Part shown: in pieces, positions 45,944-53,390 of the stretch
Layout: every line of letters begins with the position of its first letter
Numbering within the stretch: position 1 is the stretch's first letter
Source of the DNA: Thalassovita litoralis
GTDB lineage: Bacteria > Pseudomonadota > Alphaproteobacteria > Rhodobacterales > Rhodobacteraceae
Length of the DNA stretch: 64,000 nucleotides
Direction of reading: 5' to 3'
Assembly: GCF_900182725.1 (NCBI RefSeq)
Contig: NZ_FXTO01000006.1
Location: forward strand, 62,001-126,000
Program-made: the position numbers and the translations under genes
Notes under the pieces: model-generated
Database searches by the model: none
Told to the model about the DNA's origin: nothing
Seen by the model: only the letters and a program-made list of their open reading frames with translations

Positions 45944-46636
45944 TCAGGTCAGCGCGGCATGCAGGGCAATCATGCCTTGTGGGCTGGGGTCGTCGTGACA
46001 GGTTGTGGGAACGCCTTGGGCGGTCAGCCCTGCGGCATAGGACGTGGCCAGTTCCGTTGGACCGATCACCGCCACCTGTTGACCCAGCCACCATGCGCGG
46101 GCAGCCCCCAGTTCGGCCCCGATCAGGTGGCCTGTCATGGCCTGAGGATCGGTTTCAGCCTGCGCCAGATGCGCGGCCAGACGTTCGGGGCGGGACAGGG
46201 TTTCGGCGGTGGCCTGTGGATGCGCCTGTGCAGGAACGTGCAATGCGGTCATCAGCCGGGGGGTCATAAAGGGCTGGAAACCAACCAGCTCACCCGCGCT
46301 GATCAGGCACCAATAGCTGTGGGTTGCGGTCAGAAGCAGCGCCACACCATCCCAATTGGGGTGATCCTGCTGAAACCCCACCAGTTGCAGGCGCAGGGGG
46401 GCAGGCAGGCGGGATTTTCCATCCGTTAGATCGGTAAACCCGGCATCGGGCAGAAGTTTGGCAGGTAGCTTCGCCGCTTCACGCGTGGGGGCAACAATCA
46501 AAACATCCGCTTCGCCCAGCTGTGCAAGGATGGCTTCGGTGTTCAGGCCGTTGGCCGTGGATACGGCCCGCCCGTCGCGGAAGCCCCAGCCCCGGACGCC
46601 TGTGTGATCTTCGATAATACCAATCCAGTCGCTCAT
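45944..46636 (-). CDS. Shortened 2-dehydro-3-deoxygalactonokinase-like protein
   Basis: A 230-residue protein resembling DgoK in two places. The middle segment LLTATHSYWCLISAGELVGF parallels the GTHSKW region of DgoK. The C-terminus (VAVIGPTELATSYAAGLTAQG) parallels its last helix. The N-terminal phosphate-binding motif (DWGTTNLR in DgoK) is degraded to IIEDHTGVRGWGF, and the protein is about 70 residues shorter than usual. It may be a divergent or inactive kinase. The chosen start lies inside a perfect inverted repeat; an ATG at 46675, overlapping the SulP stop by 4 bp, is an alternative. Confidence 0.62.
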   Translation of the reverse strand: MSDWIGIIEDHTGVRGWGFRDGRAVSTANGLNTEAILAQLGEADVLIVAPTREAAKLPAKLLPDAGFTDLTDGKSRLPAPLRLQLVGFQQDHPNWDGVALLLTATHSYWCLISAGELVGFQPFMTPRLMTALHVPAQAHPQATAETLSRPERLAAHLAQAETDPQAMTGHLIGAELGAARAWWLGQQVAVIGPTELATSYAAGLTAQGVPTTCHDDPSPQGMIALHAALT

Positions 46637-46664
46637 GCCCCGCAGATAGGTTCTGCGGGGCATG
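46634..46664. repeat. Perfect 13-bp inverted repeat covering a start codon
   Basis: CATGCCCCGCAGA-TAGGT-TCTGCGGGGCATG, 13-bp arms with a 5-nt loop, just after the SulP stop. On the minus strand the ATG of the DgoK-like gene is in the stem, and its mirror copy of ATG lies at the other end. It could act as an mRNA hairpin limiting translation or transcription past SulP. Confidence 0.65.
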
Positions 46665-46671
46665 GCGTCAA

Positions 46672-48423
46672 TCATTGTGCGGCAACGGGATGTGGCCGGG
46701 TCAGTTTCACCACCGCATCATATTGCGCCAGAAACACCTCGCCGCTCAGCTCATCCAGGAAATGACTGCGCTTCAGGCGGTCCATGACCGGGCCTTTGAC
46801 CTCGGTCAGGTGCAGTTTGATGTCCAGATCAATCAGGCGGTGGTTGATGGCTTCCAGACTTTCCAGCGCGGACATGTCGATTTCATTTACCGCCGAACAC
46901 ATCAGCACCACATGCCGGATCGGTTCGTCACAGGCGATGCGGTTATAGATGTAGTCCTCCAGAAAACGGGCGTTGGCGAAATACAGGCTTTCATCAATGC
47001 GCAGGGTTACGATCTCCGGGTGGGTTTCCACGTCATGCCGCAGGATGTTGCGGAAATGTTGGGTGCCGGGAACCAGCCCTACCTCGGCCACATGCGGGCG
47101 CGATGTTTTGTACAGGAACAGCCCGATCGACAGGATCACCCCGGCCGACACGCCCATTTCCACGCCAAAGCCCAGCGTCAGGAAAATCGTGGCGGCCACG
47201 GCGGCGAAATCCACTTTCGAGTAATTCCATGTTTTCGACAGGATCGAAAAATCCACCAGCGACAGAACGGCCACGATGATCGTGGCAGCCAGCGTGGCCT
47301 TGGGTAAGAAGAACAGCAGAGGTGTCAGCAGCAGCGCGGCCAGCAGGATGCCCACGGCGGTAAAGGCCCCGGCGGCGGGCGTTTCAGCCCCGGCGTCGAA
47401 ATTCACCACGGACCGGGCGAAACCGCCGGTCACGGGATAGCCCCCTGAAATGGCAGAGGCGATGTTGGACGCCCCCAGCCCCACAAGTTCCTGATCGGGG
47501 ACGATACGCTGGCGCTTCTTGGCGGCCAGTGTTTGGGCCACCGATACGGATTCCACAAAGCCGATGATCGAAATCAGGATGGCCGACACCAGAAGCGAGG
47601 ACCACAAATCAGCGTCAAAGGATGGCATGGTCAGCGGCGGCAGGCCCATCGGTACATCGCCCACGATTTTCACGCCTTTGTCATGCAGGCCAAAGGCCCA
47701 AGTGACCAATGTGGTGGCAACCACCGCACCGACAGGCCCGGCCTTTGCCAGAATGTCGGCCAGCCGGGGTTTCAGCCCCATTCCCAGCAGCAGCGGTTTT
47801 AGCCCCTTGCGAACCCAAAACAGAAAACCCGTGGTGGTCAGACCGATGAACAGGGTAATCGGGTTGGTCAGGTGTTGGTTTTCAAACAGCGAAATCACCA
47901 GTTGGACCAGATTATGCCCCTCGGCCTGAATGCCGAACAGATGCTTTAGCTGCGATGTGGCAATCAATACGCCCGACGCGGTGATGAACCCGGCAATCAC
48001 CGGATGCGACAGGAAATTTGCCAGAAAGCCCAGACGGAATATGCCCATCACCAGCAGGAACAGGCCCGAGATAAAGGCCAGCGTGATTGCCGCAATGGCA
48101 TATTCCGCGGTGCCTTGCAGGGCCAGATTGCCCACGGCGGCGGCGGTCATCAGCGACACAACAGCCACCGGCCCCACCGCCAGCGCGCGTGATGTGCCAA
48201 ACACGGCATAGGCCACCAGCGGCAGGATCGAGGCATAAAGCCCCATTTCCGCAGGCAGCCCCGCCAGCAACGCATAGGCCAGCGATTGCGGGATCAGCAT
48301 GATGGTCACAATGATCGCGGCCACAAGATCGCTGGTCAGGGTGTCCTTGTCATAGGTTTTCGACCATTCCAGAATAGGCAGGTATCGTTCCATAGATTTA
48401 CGGGTCAGTTGGGGCAAACGCAT
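46672..48423 (-). CDS. SulP family anion permease with STAS domain
   Basis: A 583-residue inner-membrane transporter. Ten or more hydrophobic segments begin with the SulP signature IPQSLAYALLAGLPAEMGLYAS (about 43-64). A C-terminal STAS domain (about 440-560, HVVLMCSAVNEIDMSALESLE) follows. The family moves sulfate, bicarbonate or dicarboxylates. The neighbouring sulfide:quinone reductase-like gene favours sulfate or a related sulfur anion. It lies downstream of that gene on the same strand, 92 bases apart with a hairpin between. Confidence 0.9.
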   Translation of the reverse strand: MRLPQLTRKSMERYLPILEWSKTYDKDTLTSDLVAAIIVTIMLIPQSLAYALLAGLPAEMGLYASILPLVAYAVFGTSRALAVGPVAVVSLMTAAAVGNLALQGTAEYAIAAITLAFISGLFLLVMGIFRLGFLANFLSHPVIAGFITASGVLIATSQLKHLFGIQAEGHNLVQLVISLFENQHLTNPITLFIGLTTTGFLFWVRKGLKPLLLGMGLKPRLADILAKAGPVGAVVATTLVTWAFGLHDKGVKIVGDVPMGLPPLTMPSFDADLWSSLLVSAILISIIGFVESVSVAQTLAAKKRQRIVPDQELVGLGASNIASAISGGYPVTGGFARSVVNFDAGAETPAAGAFTAVGILLAALLLTPLLFFLPKATLAATIIVAVLSLVDFSILSKTWNYSKVDFAAVAATIFLTLGFGVEMGVSAGVILSIGLFLYKTSRPHVAEVGLVPGTQHFRNILRHDVETHPEIVTLRIDESLYFANARFLEDYIYNRIACDEPIRHVVLMCSAVNEIDMSALESLEAINHRLIDLDIKLHLTEVKGPVMDRLKRSHFLDELSGEVFLAQYDAVVKLTRPHPVAAQ

Positions 48424-48475
48424 CAGCCTTTGGTCCTTGACTTGGGAGGGCTTGGGAGGGGGCGTGAAAGAGGTC

Positions 48476-48495
48476 GGGCGGGGTTGCCCCCGCCC
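48476..48495 (-). promoter_or_regulatory. Intercistronic hairpin before sulP
   Basis: GGGCGGGG / CCCCGCCC stem with a 4-nt loop, 21 bases past the stop of the sulfide:quinone reductase-like gene. There is no T-run on the minus strand, so partial termination or RNA stabilisation is more likely. A tandem CTTGGGAGGG duplication lies beside it (48441-48460). Confidence 0.45.
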
Positions 48496-48515
48496 TGTGT
48501 GATATGGGCCGCAGT

Positions 48516-50189
48516 TTAGCGCGCCGAGACTTTTTCAGGTTTCGCCAGCCATTCTTTGCCACGCAGCATTGCCTTCCAATAGACCGGAGGCAGGATTTGC
48601 TCTTTCAAAATCCACGCGGCGCGGGTGGGTTTGGTGCCGTCCAGAATCCATTTCGGGAACGAGGGCAGCAATGCCCCGCCATACCCAAATTCCGCCAGCA
48701 CGATTTTGCCGCGCTCCACCGTCAGCGGGCAAGACCCATAGCCGTTGTAAACTGCGGTGGGCGACTTGCCGAGGATGTCATCCACCAGATTTTCAGCCAC
48801 GATAGGGGCCTGCATCCGGGCGGCGGCGGCGGTTTTGGCGTTGGGGGCGTTCATGACGTCGCCCAGCGACCAGATGTTATCGTATTCCTTGTGGCGCAGG
48901 GTGGATTGATCCACGTCCACCCAGCCCGCAGCATCGGCCAGCGGCGAGACGCGGATGAAATCGGGTGCGGTTTGCGGCGGGCAGACATGCATCATGTCAA
49001 ACTCTACCTCGACCCGTTCAACGGGGGTGTCGGGTTTGGCTACGTCGAACCATGCCTTTTTCGCGGCCCCATCCACCGCCACCAGATTGTGAAAGAAGTT
49101 CAGTTTGGCGTTGTATTTCTTGATGTACTGCTCCAGCGCGGGCACGTAATCCTTGACCCCGAACAGCACACCACCGGCGTTCATGAAATTCACGTCGATA
49201 TTGTTCAACGTGCCGTTTTTGAACCAGTGGTCGCTGGACAGATACATCGCCTTTTGGGGCGCACCTGCGCATTTGATCGGCATGGGGGGCTGGGTGAACA
49301 GGGCGCGGCCCTGTTTCATGCCTTTGACCAGATCCCATGTATAGGGTGCCAGATCGTAGCGATAGTTCGAGGTCACGCCGTTTTTCCCCAGCGTTTCCAC
49401 CAGACCTTCGACCTTGTTCCAGTCCAGTTTCAGGCCGGGGCAGACAACCAGACGGTCATATTTCACCACGCGGCAGCCATCCAGAACCACGGCATTGTCC
49501 TGCGGTTCAAAGGCGGCCACGGCGGATTTGATCCAATGGACGCCCTGCGGGATCAGGCTGCCCATGGTTTTTGCGGTGGTCTGCGCATCAAATACGCCTG
49601 CGCCAACCATCGTCCAGCCGGGTTGATAGTAATGGATGTCGGCGGGATCCAGAATGGCGATATCCAGATCGGATTTACGGGCTTTCAGGCTGGCTGCCAC
49701 AGCGATCCCGGCGGCACCACCGCCCACGATCACCACATCGAATTTTGCATCCCCGGTATCGGTTGGGGTTTTGCCGCCGTTCACGATCCGGCGGACAACG
49801 CCTGCCATGTCATAGCCAGCCGCCTTGGTGGCGGCCAGAATGTCGGCAGCGGGTTTATCCTTGGCCACAGCCAGCGACCAAAGTGTCGTCGACCGGGTGC
49901 CGGTCCGGCAATAGGCCAGTGTCGGGCCGGGCAATTCCATCATGGCCTTGCCGAAATCGGCGGCGTCGCTGTCTTGTACCTTGCCCGATACGATGGGCAG
50001 ATAGCGGGTTTGCAACCCGGCGGCCTGCGCTGCGGCGTCGATTTCCTCGAAGGTGGGCTGGTCTGCTGCTTCGCCGTCGGGGCGGTTGCAGATGATCGAA
50101 CGAAAGCCCAGTTCCACCAGCTTCGCCACGTCTTCGGGCTGAATTTGGACGGCGACGGACAGTTCGTTAGAAATTTTCTTGGGGTCCAT
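48516..50189 (-). CDS. TIGR01244 sulfurtransferase/phosphatase domain fused to a sulfide:quinone reductase-like flavoprotein
   Basis: A 557-residue fusion. Residues 1-135 form a TIGR01244 (Blh-like) domain with a CX5R loop, CRTGTRS, Cys94. A FAD-dependent pyridine nucleotide-disulfide oxidoreductase follows, with DVVIVGGGAAGIAVAASL near 160, resembling sulfide:quinone reductase (VVCPGLKLDWNKVEG; CAGAPQKAMYL). Such proteins oxidise sulfide or handle persulfides at the membrane. The N-terminal cysteine domain could accept sulfane sulfur. It follows DUF2892 and precedes SulP, a common sulfur-stress arrangement. Confidence 0.87.
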   Translation of the reverse strand: MDPKKISNELSVAVQIQPEDVAKLVELGFRSIICNRPDGEAADQPTFEEIDAAAQAAGLQTRYLPIVSGKVQDSDAADFGKAMMELPGPTLAYCRTGTRSTTLWSLAVAKDKPAADILAATKAAGYDMAGVVRRIVNGGKTPTDTGDAKFDVVIVGGGAAGIAVAASLKARKSDLDIAILDPADIHYYQPGWTMVGAGVFDAQTTAKTMGSLIPQGVHWIKSAVAAFEPQDNAVVLDGCRVVKYDRLVVCPGLKLDWNKVEGLVETLGKNGVTSNYRYDLAPYTWDLVKGMKQGRALFTQPPMPIKCAGAPQKAMYLSSDHWFKNGTLNNIDVNFMNAGGVLFGVKDYVPALEQYIKKYNAKLNFFHNLVAVDGAAKKAWFDVAKPDTPVERVEVEFDMMHVCPPQTAPDFIRVSPLADAAGWVDVDQSTLRHKEYDNIWSLGDVMNAPNAKTAAAARMQAPIVAENLVDDILGKSPTAVYNGYGSCPLTVERGKIVLAEFGYGGALLPSFPKWILDGTKPTRAAWILKEQILPPVYWKAMLRGKEWLAKPEKVSAR

Positions 50190-50210
50190 GAAACGTTGGG
50201 TCCTTTTAGG

Positions 50211-50423
50211 TCACATCCGGCAGGTATTCAGGCCGACGAAGCGATACAGGGGGCAGGTACGAAGTGCCGAGGTTAATGCCAGCGCCGCGCCAATGGCGGC
50301 CACAGCGTATTTTGCTATGTCATTCGTCCAGACCACCCAGTCGGATGCGAAAGGCAGCAGGAAAAATCCGGTGCCAACGACAAGACGGACCAGCCGGTCC
50401 AGATTTCCAACATTACAGGTCAT
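50211..50423 (-). CDS. DUF2892 (YgaP transmembrane-like) protein
   Basis: A 70-residue membrane protein beginning MTCNVGNLDRLVRLVVG with two hydrophobic helices and ending TCPLYRFVGLNTCRM. This is the DUF2892 family, which forms the membrane part of YgaP-type rhodaneses and often accompanies sulfide-oxidation genes. The start follows an excellent GAGGAGG site. It is the first gene of the minus-strand sulfur group, with the fusion gene starting 21 bases after its stop. Confidence 0.88.
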   Translation of the reverse strand: MTCNVGNLDRLVRLVVGTGFFLLPFASDWVVWTNDIAKYAVAAIGAALALTSALRTCPLYRFVGLNTCRM

Positions 50424-50441
50424 GGGGCCTCCTCGGGTGGT

Positions 50442-50474
50442 GAACATATAAAGTAATGCGAATGTATATTTCAA
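50442..50474 (-). promoter_or_regulatory. Promoter and candidate operator of the sulfur genes
   Basis: On the minus strand: -35 TTGAAA (50474-50469), 17-bp spacer, -10 TTATAT (50451-50446). This is a near-consensus sigma-70 promoter about 23 bases before the DUF2892 start codon. It is overlapped by an AT-rich inverted repeat, GAACATATA...TATATTTC (50442-50472). Sulfide-responsive ArsR-type repressors (BigR/SqrR) bind AT-rich repeats at such promoters; binding here is inferred. No regulator gene is adjacent. Confidence 0.6.
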
Positions 50475-50574
50475 GGATTCTGTGCTGCATGCGGCGGAAT
50501 GCCGTGGGATGATTTCCCGGTCTGTCGGATCATGGGGGAATAATGTTGGCCGCCTGGACTGCGCGGCAATAAAA

Positions 50575-50598
50575 AACCCCCGCCGATGGGCGGGGGTT
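50575..50598 (-). terminator. Terminator of the urate operon
   Basis: AACCCCCGCC / GGCGGGGGTT with a 4-nt loop. On the minus strand it runs into TTTTATTG. It lies 27 bases after the stop of the NCS2 permease gene. Confidence 0.87.
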
Positions 50599-50624
50599 CG
50601 ATACTTCGGATACGGGTGGTGCAA

Positions 50625-51974
50625 TCAGTCCAGTTCTTCGGGCAGGGCCAGGTTCAGGATGATCGACAGGCCCGCAGCGGGCAGCAGGCCGCTGGTCAGC
50701 AGAATTTGTAGCGTTTTGGGCAGGTGTTGCAGCGCGGAAGGTTCCAGTTGCAGGCCCAGACCCACCGACAGCGACACGGCAAAGATCACCATGTTGCGGC
50801 GGTTCCAGTTGACCTCGGACAGCATGTTCACGCCCGCTGCTGCGACCATGCCGAACATGACGATCACACCGCCGCCCAACACATTGATCGGCACGGTGGA
50901 CACGATGGCCCCGAATTTGGGGATCAGTCCGCAGACGATCAGGAAAATCGCGCCGATGGTGACGACATGGCGGCTCATCACGCCGGTGATGGAAATCAGG
51001 CCAACGTTCTGGCTGAACGAGGTGTTGGGCAACCCGCCAAAGATACCGGCAATGGCGGTGCCCAGACCATCGGCAAAGGTTGCGCCGGAAATTTCCTTGT
51101 CCGTGGCTTCGCGCCCTGCGCCGCCTTTGGTGATGCCGCTGACATCGCCCACGGTTTCAATCGCCGAAATCACCGCCATGAAACACATGCCGATAATCAC
51201 CGCGCTGTTAAATTCGACCCCCCATTTGAACGGCATGGGCAGGGCGAACATCGACGCGCGTCCGACATTGCCGAAATTGACCTGCCCCATCACATAGGCG
51301 GTGATATAGCCCGCGATCAGGCCAATCAGAACGGCGGCAACGGATGACAGTCCCTTGGTGAAGAACTTGAACCCCAGCGTGACGAAGATCACGACCAGCG
51401 CGGGGAACCACATGGCCAGTGACCCGAATTCGGGTTTCCCGATCAGTGGTACGCCGCCAGCGGCGTATTGGATGCCGACCTTGACCAGCGACAGCCCGAT
51501 CATCAACACAATCAGCCCGGTGACAAGCGGGGGCAGCGCAAAGCGGATTTTGCCAATCACTGTCCCCAGAAAGAAGTGGAAAATCCCGCCGATGACGATG
51601 CCGGTCATCAGCCCAGCCAATCCGGCGGTGCCTTGTCCCGCAACGGCGGGGATCATGACGGGCAAAAACGCAAAGGACGTACCCTGAACGATGGGCAGGC
51701 GCGCGCCGACCGGGCCAAAGCCGATGGATTGGAACAGCGTGGCAATACCTGCGAACAGCATCGACATTTGGATCATGTAGATCAGGTTCGGAAAATCCGG
51801 GCTGTTAGAGCCAAAACCAAACCCCGCCGCCCCCGCGACGATAATGGCCGGGGTCACGTTGCTGGCGAACATCGCCAGAACGTGCTGAATACCCAGTGGC
51901 ACGGCCTTGGCCAATGGGGGGGTATAATCTGGGTCGCGTAGCTGTTCGGCTGTCCCAAGGCTGGTATGTGTCAT
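50625..51974 (-). CDS. NCS2 family purine permease (urate/xanthine type)
   Basis: A 449-residue inner-membrane nucleobase:cation symporter with 12-14 hydrophobic segments. NCS2 motifs are FGFGSNSPDFPN in the first loop, IQSIGFGPVGARLPIVQGTSF around 80-100, AVISAIETVGD and GGLPNTSFSQNVGLI. As the last gene of the urate/allantoin operon it most likely imports uric acid or xanthine rather than uracil. An AGGAGTAAGAGGG site precedes its ATG. Confidence 0.9.
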   Translation of the reverse strand: MTHTSLGTAEQLRDPDYTPPLAKAVPLGIQHVLAMFASNVTPAIIVAGAAGFGFGSNSPDFPNLIYMIQMSMLFAGIATLFQSIGFGPVGARLPIVQGTSFAFLPVMIPAVAGQGTAGLAGLMTGIVIGGIFHFFLGTVIGKIRFALPPLVTGLIVLMIGLSLVKVGIQYAAGGVPLIGKPEFGSLAMWFPALVVIFVTLGFKFFTKGLSSVAAVLIGLIAGYITAYVMGQVNFGNVGRASMFALPMPFKWGVEFNSAVIIGMCFMAVISAIETVGDVSGITKGGAGREATDKEISGATFADGLGTAIAGIFGGLPNTSFSQNVGLISITGVMSRHVVTIGAIFLIVCGLIPKFGAIVSTVPINVLGGGVIVMFGMVAAAGVNMLSEVNWNRRNMVIFAVSLSVGLGLQLEPSALQHLPKTLQILLTSGLLPAAGLSIILNLALPEELD

Positions 51975-52010
51975 CCCTCTTACTCCTGTTGGGGTGTCCC
52001 CTTTGCGGGG

Positions 52011-52499
52011 TTATTTTTCGATTAGATATGGGTCCTTCAGTATGTGTTCCTGAAGGTTCGGCGTTGGGCCGATCCGGTCCACCACGGCAAACAGGCCGGG
52101 CGCGTGCAGCGGGGTCAGAACCCCGTGCCATGTGTTGCGGTGAAAATTGATGGCCTGCCCCGGTGCGGCCAGAAAGGCGCGGATGCCGGTGGGGATGCCG
52201 TTCAGATCGCTGGCGACGATCACAAGCCATTCATCCATGCTCATCGGGATAAAGGCCTGACTGCCGTCAGGGTGGCGTTCGACCAGATCCAGAACATAGG
52301 GCAACCGGCGGGGGTCTGCCTTGAATATGGACAGGCCTGCGCGGCCATCAGGGCCGAAATCCATCTGCGCCCGGTCATTGAACCGGCCACAGAACCCCTG
52401 ATTGATGATCTTATCCGGCGTGCCTGACGCCTCTAGCACGTCCCCAAAGGGGGCAAAGGCGTCTGCGGTCAATGGTTCGGTTTTGATCGTCTGGGTCAT
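52011..52499 (-). CDS. allA: Ureidoglycolate lyase
   Basis: A 162-residue cupin-fold enzyme converting ureidoglycolate to glyoxylate and urea. The N-terminal FAPFGDVLEASG, the central PMSMDEWLVIVASD and the metal-site region NFHRNTWHGVLTPL are typical of AllA. It lies between the ureidoglycine aminohydrolase and permease genes in the same operon. Confidence 0.93.
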   Translation of the reverse strand: MTQTIKTEPLTADAFAPFGDVLEASGTPDKIINQGFCGRFNDRAQMDFGPDGRAGLSIFKADPRRLPYVLDLVERHPDGSQAFIPMSMDEWLVIVASDLNGIPTGIRAFLAAPGQAINFHRNTWHGVLTPLHAPGLFAVVDRIGPTPNLQEHILKDPYLIEK

Positions 52500-52519
52500 G
52501 GTCTGGTCCGTTCGGGTCG

Positions 52520-52540
52520 CCGGGGGCTGACTGCCCCCGG
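52520..52540 (-). promoter_or_regulatory. Intercistronic hairpin upstream of allA
   Basis: CCGGGGGC-TGACT-GCCCCCGG, 8-bp perfect stem, 20 bases before the allA start on the minus strand. It sits next to a GAGTATTT motif copy. It may weaken or stabilise the downstream message. Confidence 0.5.
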
Positions 52541-52548
52541 ACCCCCGT

Positions 52549-52570
52549 GAGTATTTGAGGCAAGATGAAA
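52549..52570 (+). repeat. Dispersed intergenic motif, copy 4
   Basis: GAGTATTT, then GAGGC, then AAGATGAAA, ending one base from the stop codon of the convergently read aminohydrolase gene. Its plus-strand orientation is opposite to the operon. Confidence 0.55.
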
Positions 52571-52571
52571 A

Positions 52572-53390
52572 TCAGAGGCTAAGTTTCGGATGGCGGTTCA
52601 CGTCCTTGTAAAGAAGGTAACGGAAAGGCTCGTCGCCGGTGGCGATGCAGGCCTGCGGGCAGAAGGCACGCAGCCACATGAAATCACCGGGGCCAACCTC
52701 GACCCAATCCTTGTTCAGCAGGTAGCGGGCGGTGCCTTGGAGCACATAAAGCCCGTGTTCCATGATGTGTGTTTCGGCAAAGGGGATGCGCCCGCCGGGG
52801 GTGAAGTTCACGATGTTGACGTGAAAATCATGGCGCAGATCCAGAGGATCGGCAAAGCGTTGGGTTTCCCAGATGCCTTCGGTGCCTTCCATCGGGGATT
52901 TGGCGACCTCGGTTTCATGAACGACCCGCGCATCGGGGGGCTGGTGGCCGGGCAGCGGCTCAAACCGTTTGCGAATCCAGTGGAACCCACAAGGTTCGTT
53001 GCCCGTGTTCCACAAGGTCCAGACCGCGCTGGCCGGGATAAAGGCAAAGTGACCCGGCCGCAGATCATAGGATTCGCGTCCCAGCGTCAGACGGGCATTG
53101 CCCTTGGCAATGAAAATCACGGCCTGCGCGTCAGGATCGGGTTCCGGGGCGTTGCTGCCGCCGCCCGGTTGCAGTTCCACCGCATATTGCGCGAAGGTTT
53201 CGGCAAATCCGGTCAGAGGGCGGGCCATAATCCACGCCCGTGTATTGATCCAGCCGGGCAGGAAGCTGGTTACGATATCGCGCATCGTCAGGGCGGGGAT
53301 AACGGCGTATGCGTCAGTAAAAACAGCGGTGCCTTCGGGATTGACCGATTGATCCGGCAGACCGCCGGGGGGGAAGGCGTAGGTGGTCAT
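52572..53390 (-). CDS. (S)-ureidoglycine aminohydrolase
   Basis: A 272-residue bicupin enzyme (AllE/UGHY family) that releases ammonia from ureidoglycine to give ureidoglycolate. The two cupin halves are seen in DPDAQAVIFIAKGNARLTLG and HFAFIPASAVWTLWN, then PGGRIPFAETHIMEHGLYVLQ and GPGDFMWLRAFCPQACIA. The second cupin holds the likely manganese ligands. Its start overlaps the PuuE-UraD stop by 4 bp. The product feeds AllA, encoded next. Confidence 0.92.
   Translation of the reverse strand: MTTYAFPPGGLPDQSVNPEGTAVFTDAYAVIPALTMRDIVTSFLPGWINTRAWIMARPLTGFAETFAQYAVELQPGGGSNAPEPDPDAQAVIFIAKGNARLTLGRESYDLRPGHFAFIPASAVWTLWNTGNEPCGFHWIRKRFEPLPGHQPPDARVVHETEVAKSPMEGTEGIWETQRFADPLDLRHDFHVNIVNFTPGGRIPFAETHIMEHGLYVLQGTARYLLNKDWVEVGPGDFMWLRAFCPQACIATGDEPFRYLLYKDVNRHPKLSL

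Noticed and set aside
48504-50276. A 590-residue plus-strand frame opposite the sulfide:quinone reductase-like gene
   Set aside because: Antisense shadow with no recognisable domain. The minus-strand frame has intact FAD and CX5R motifs.
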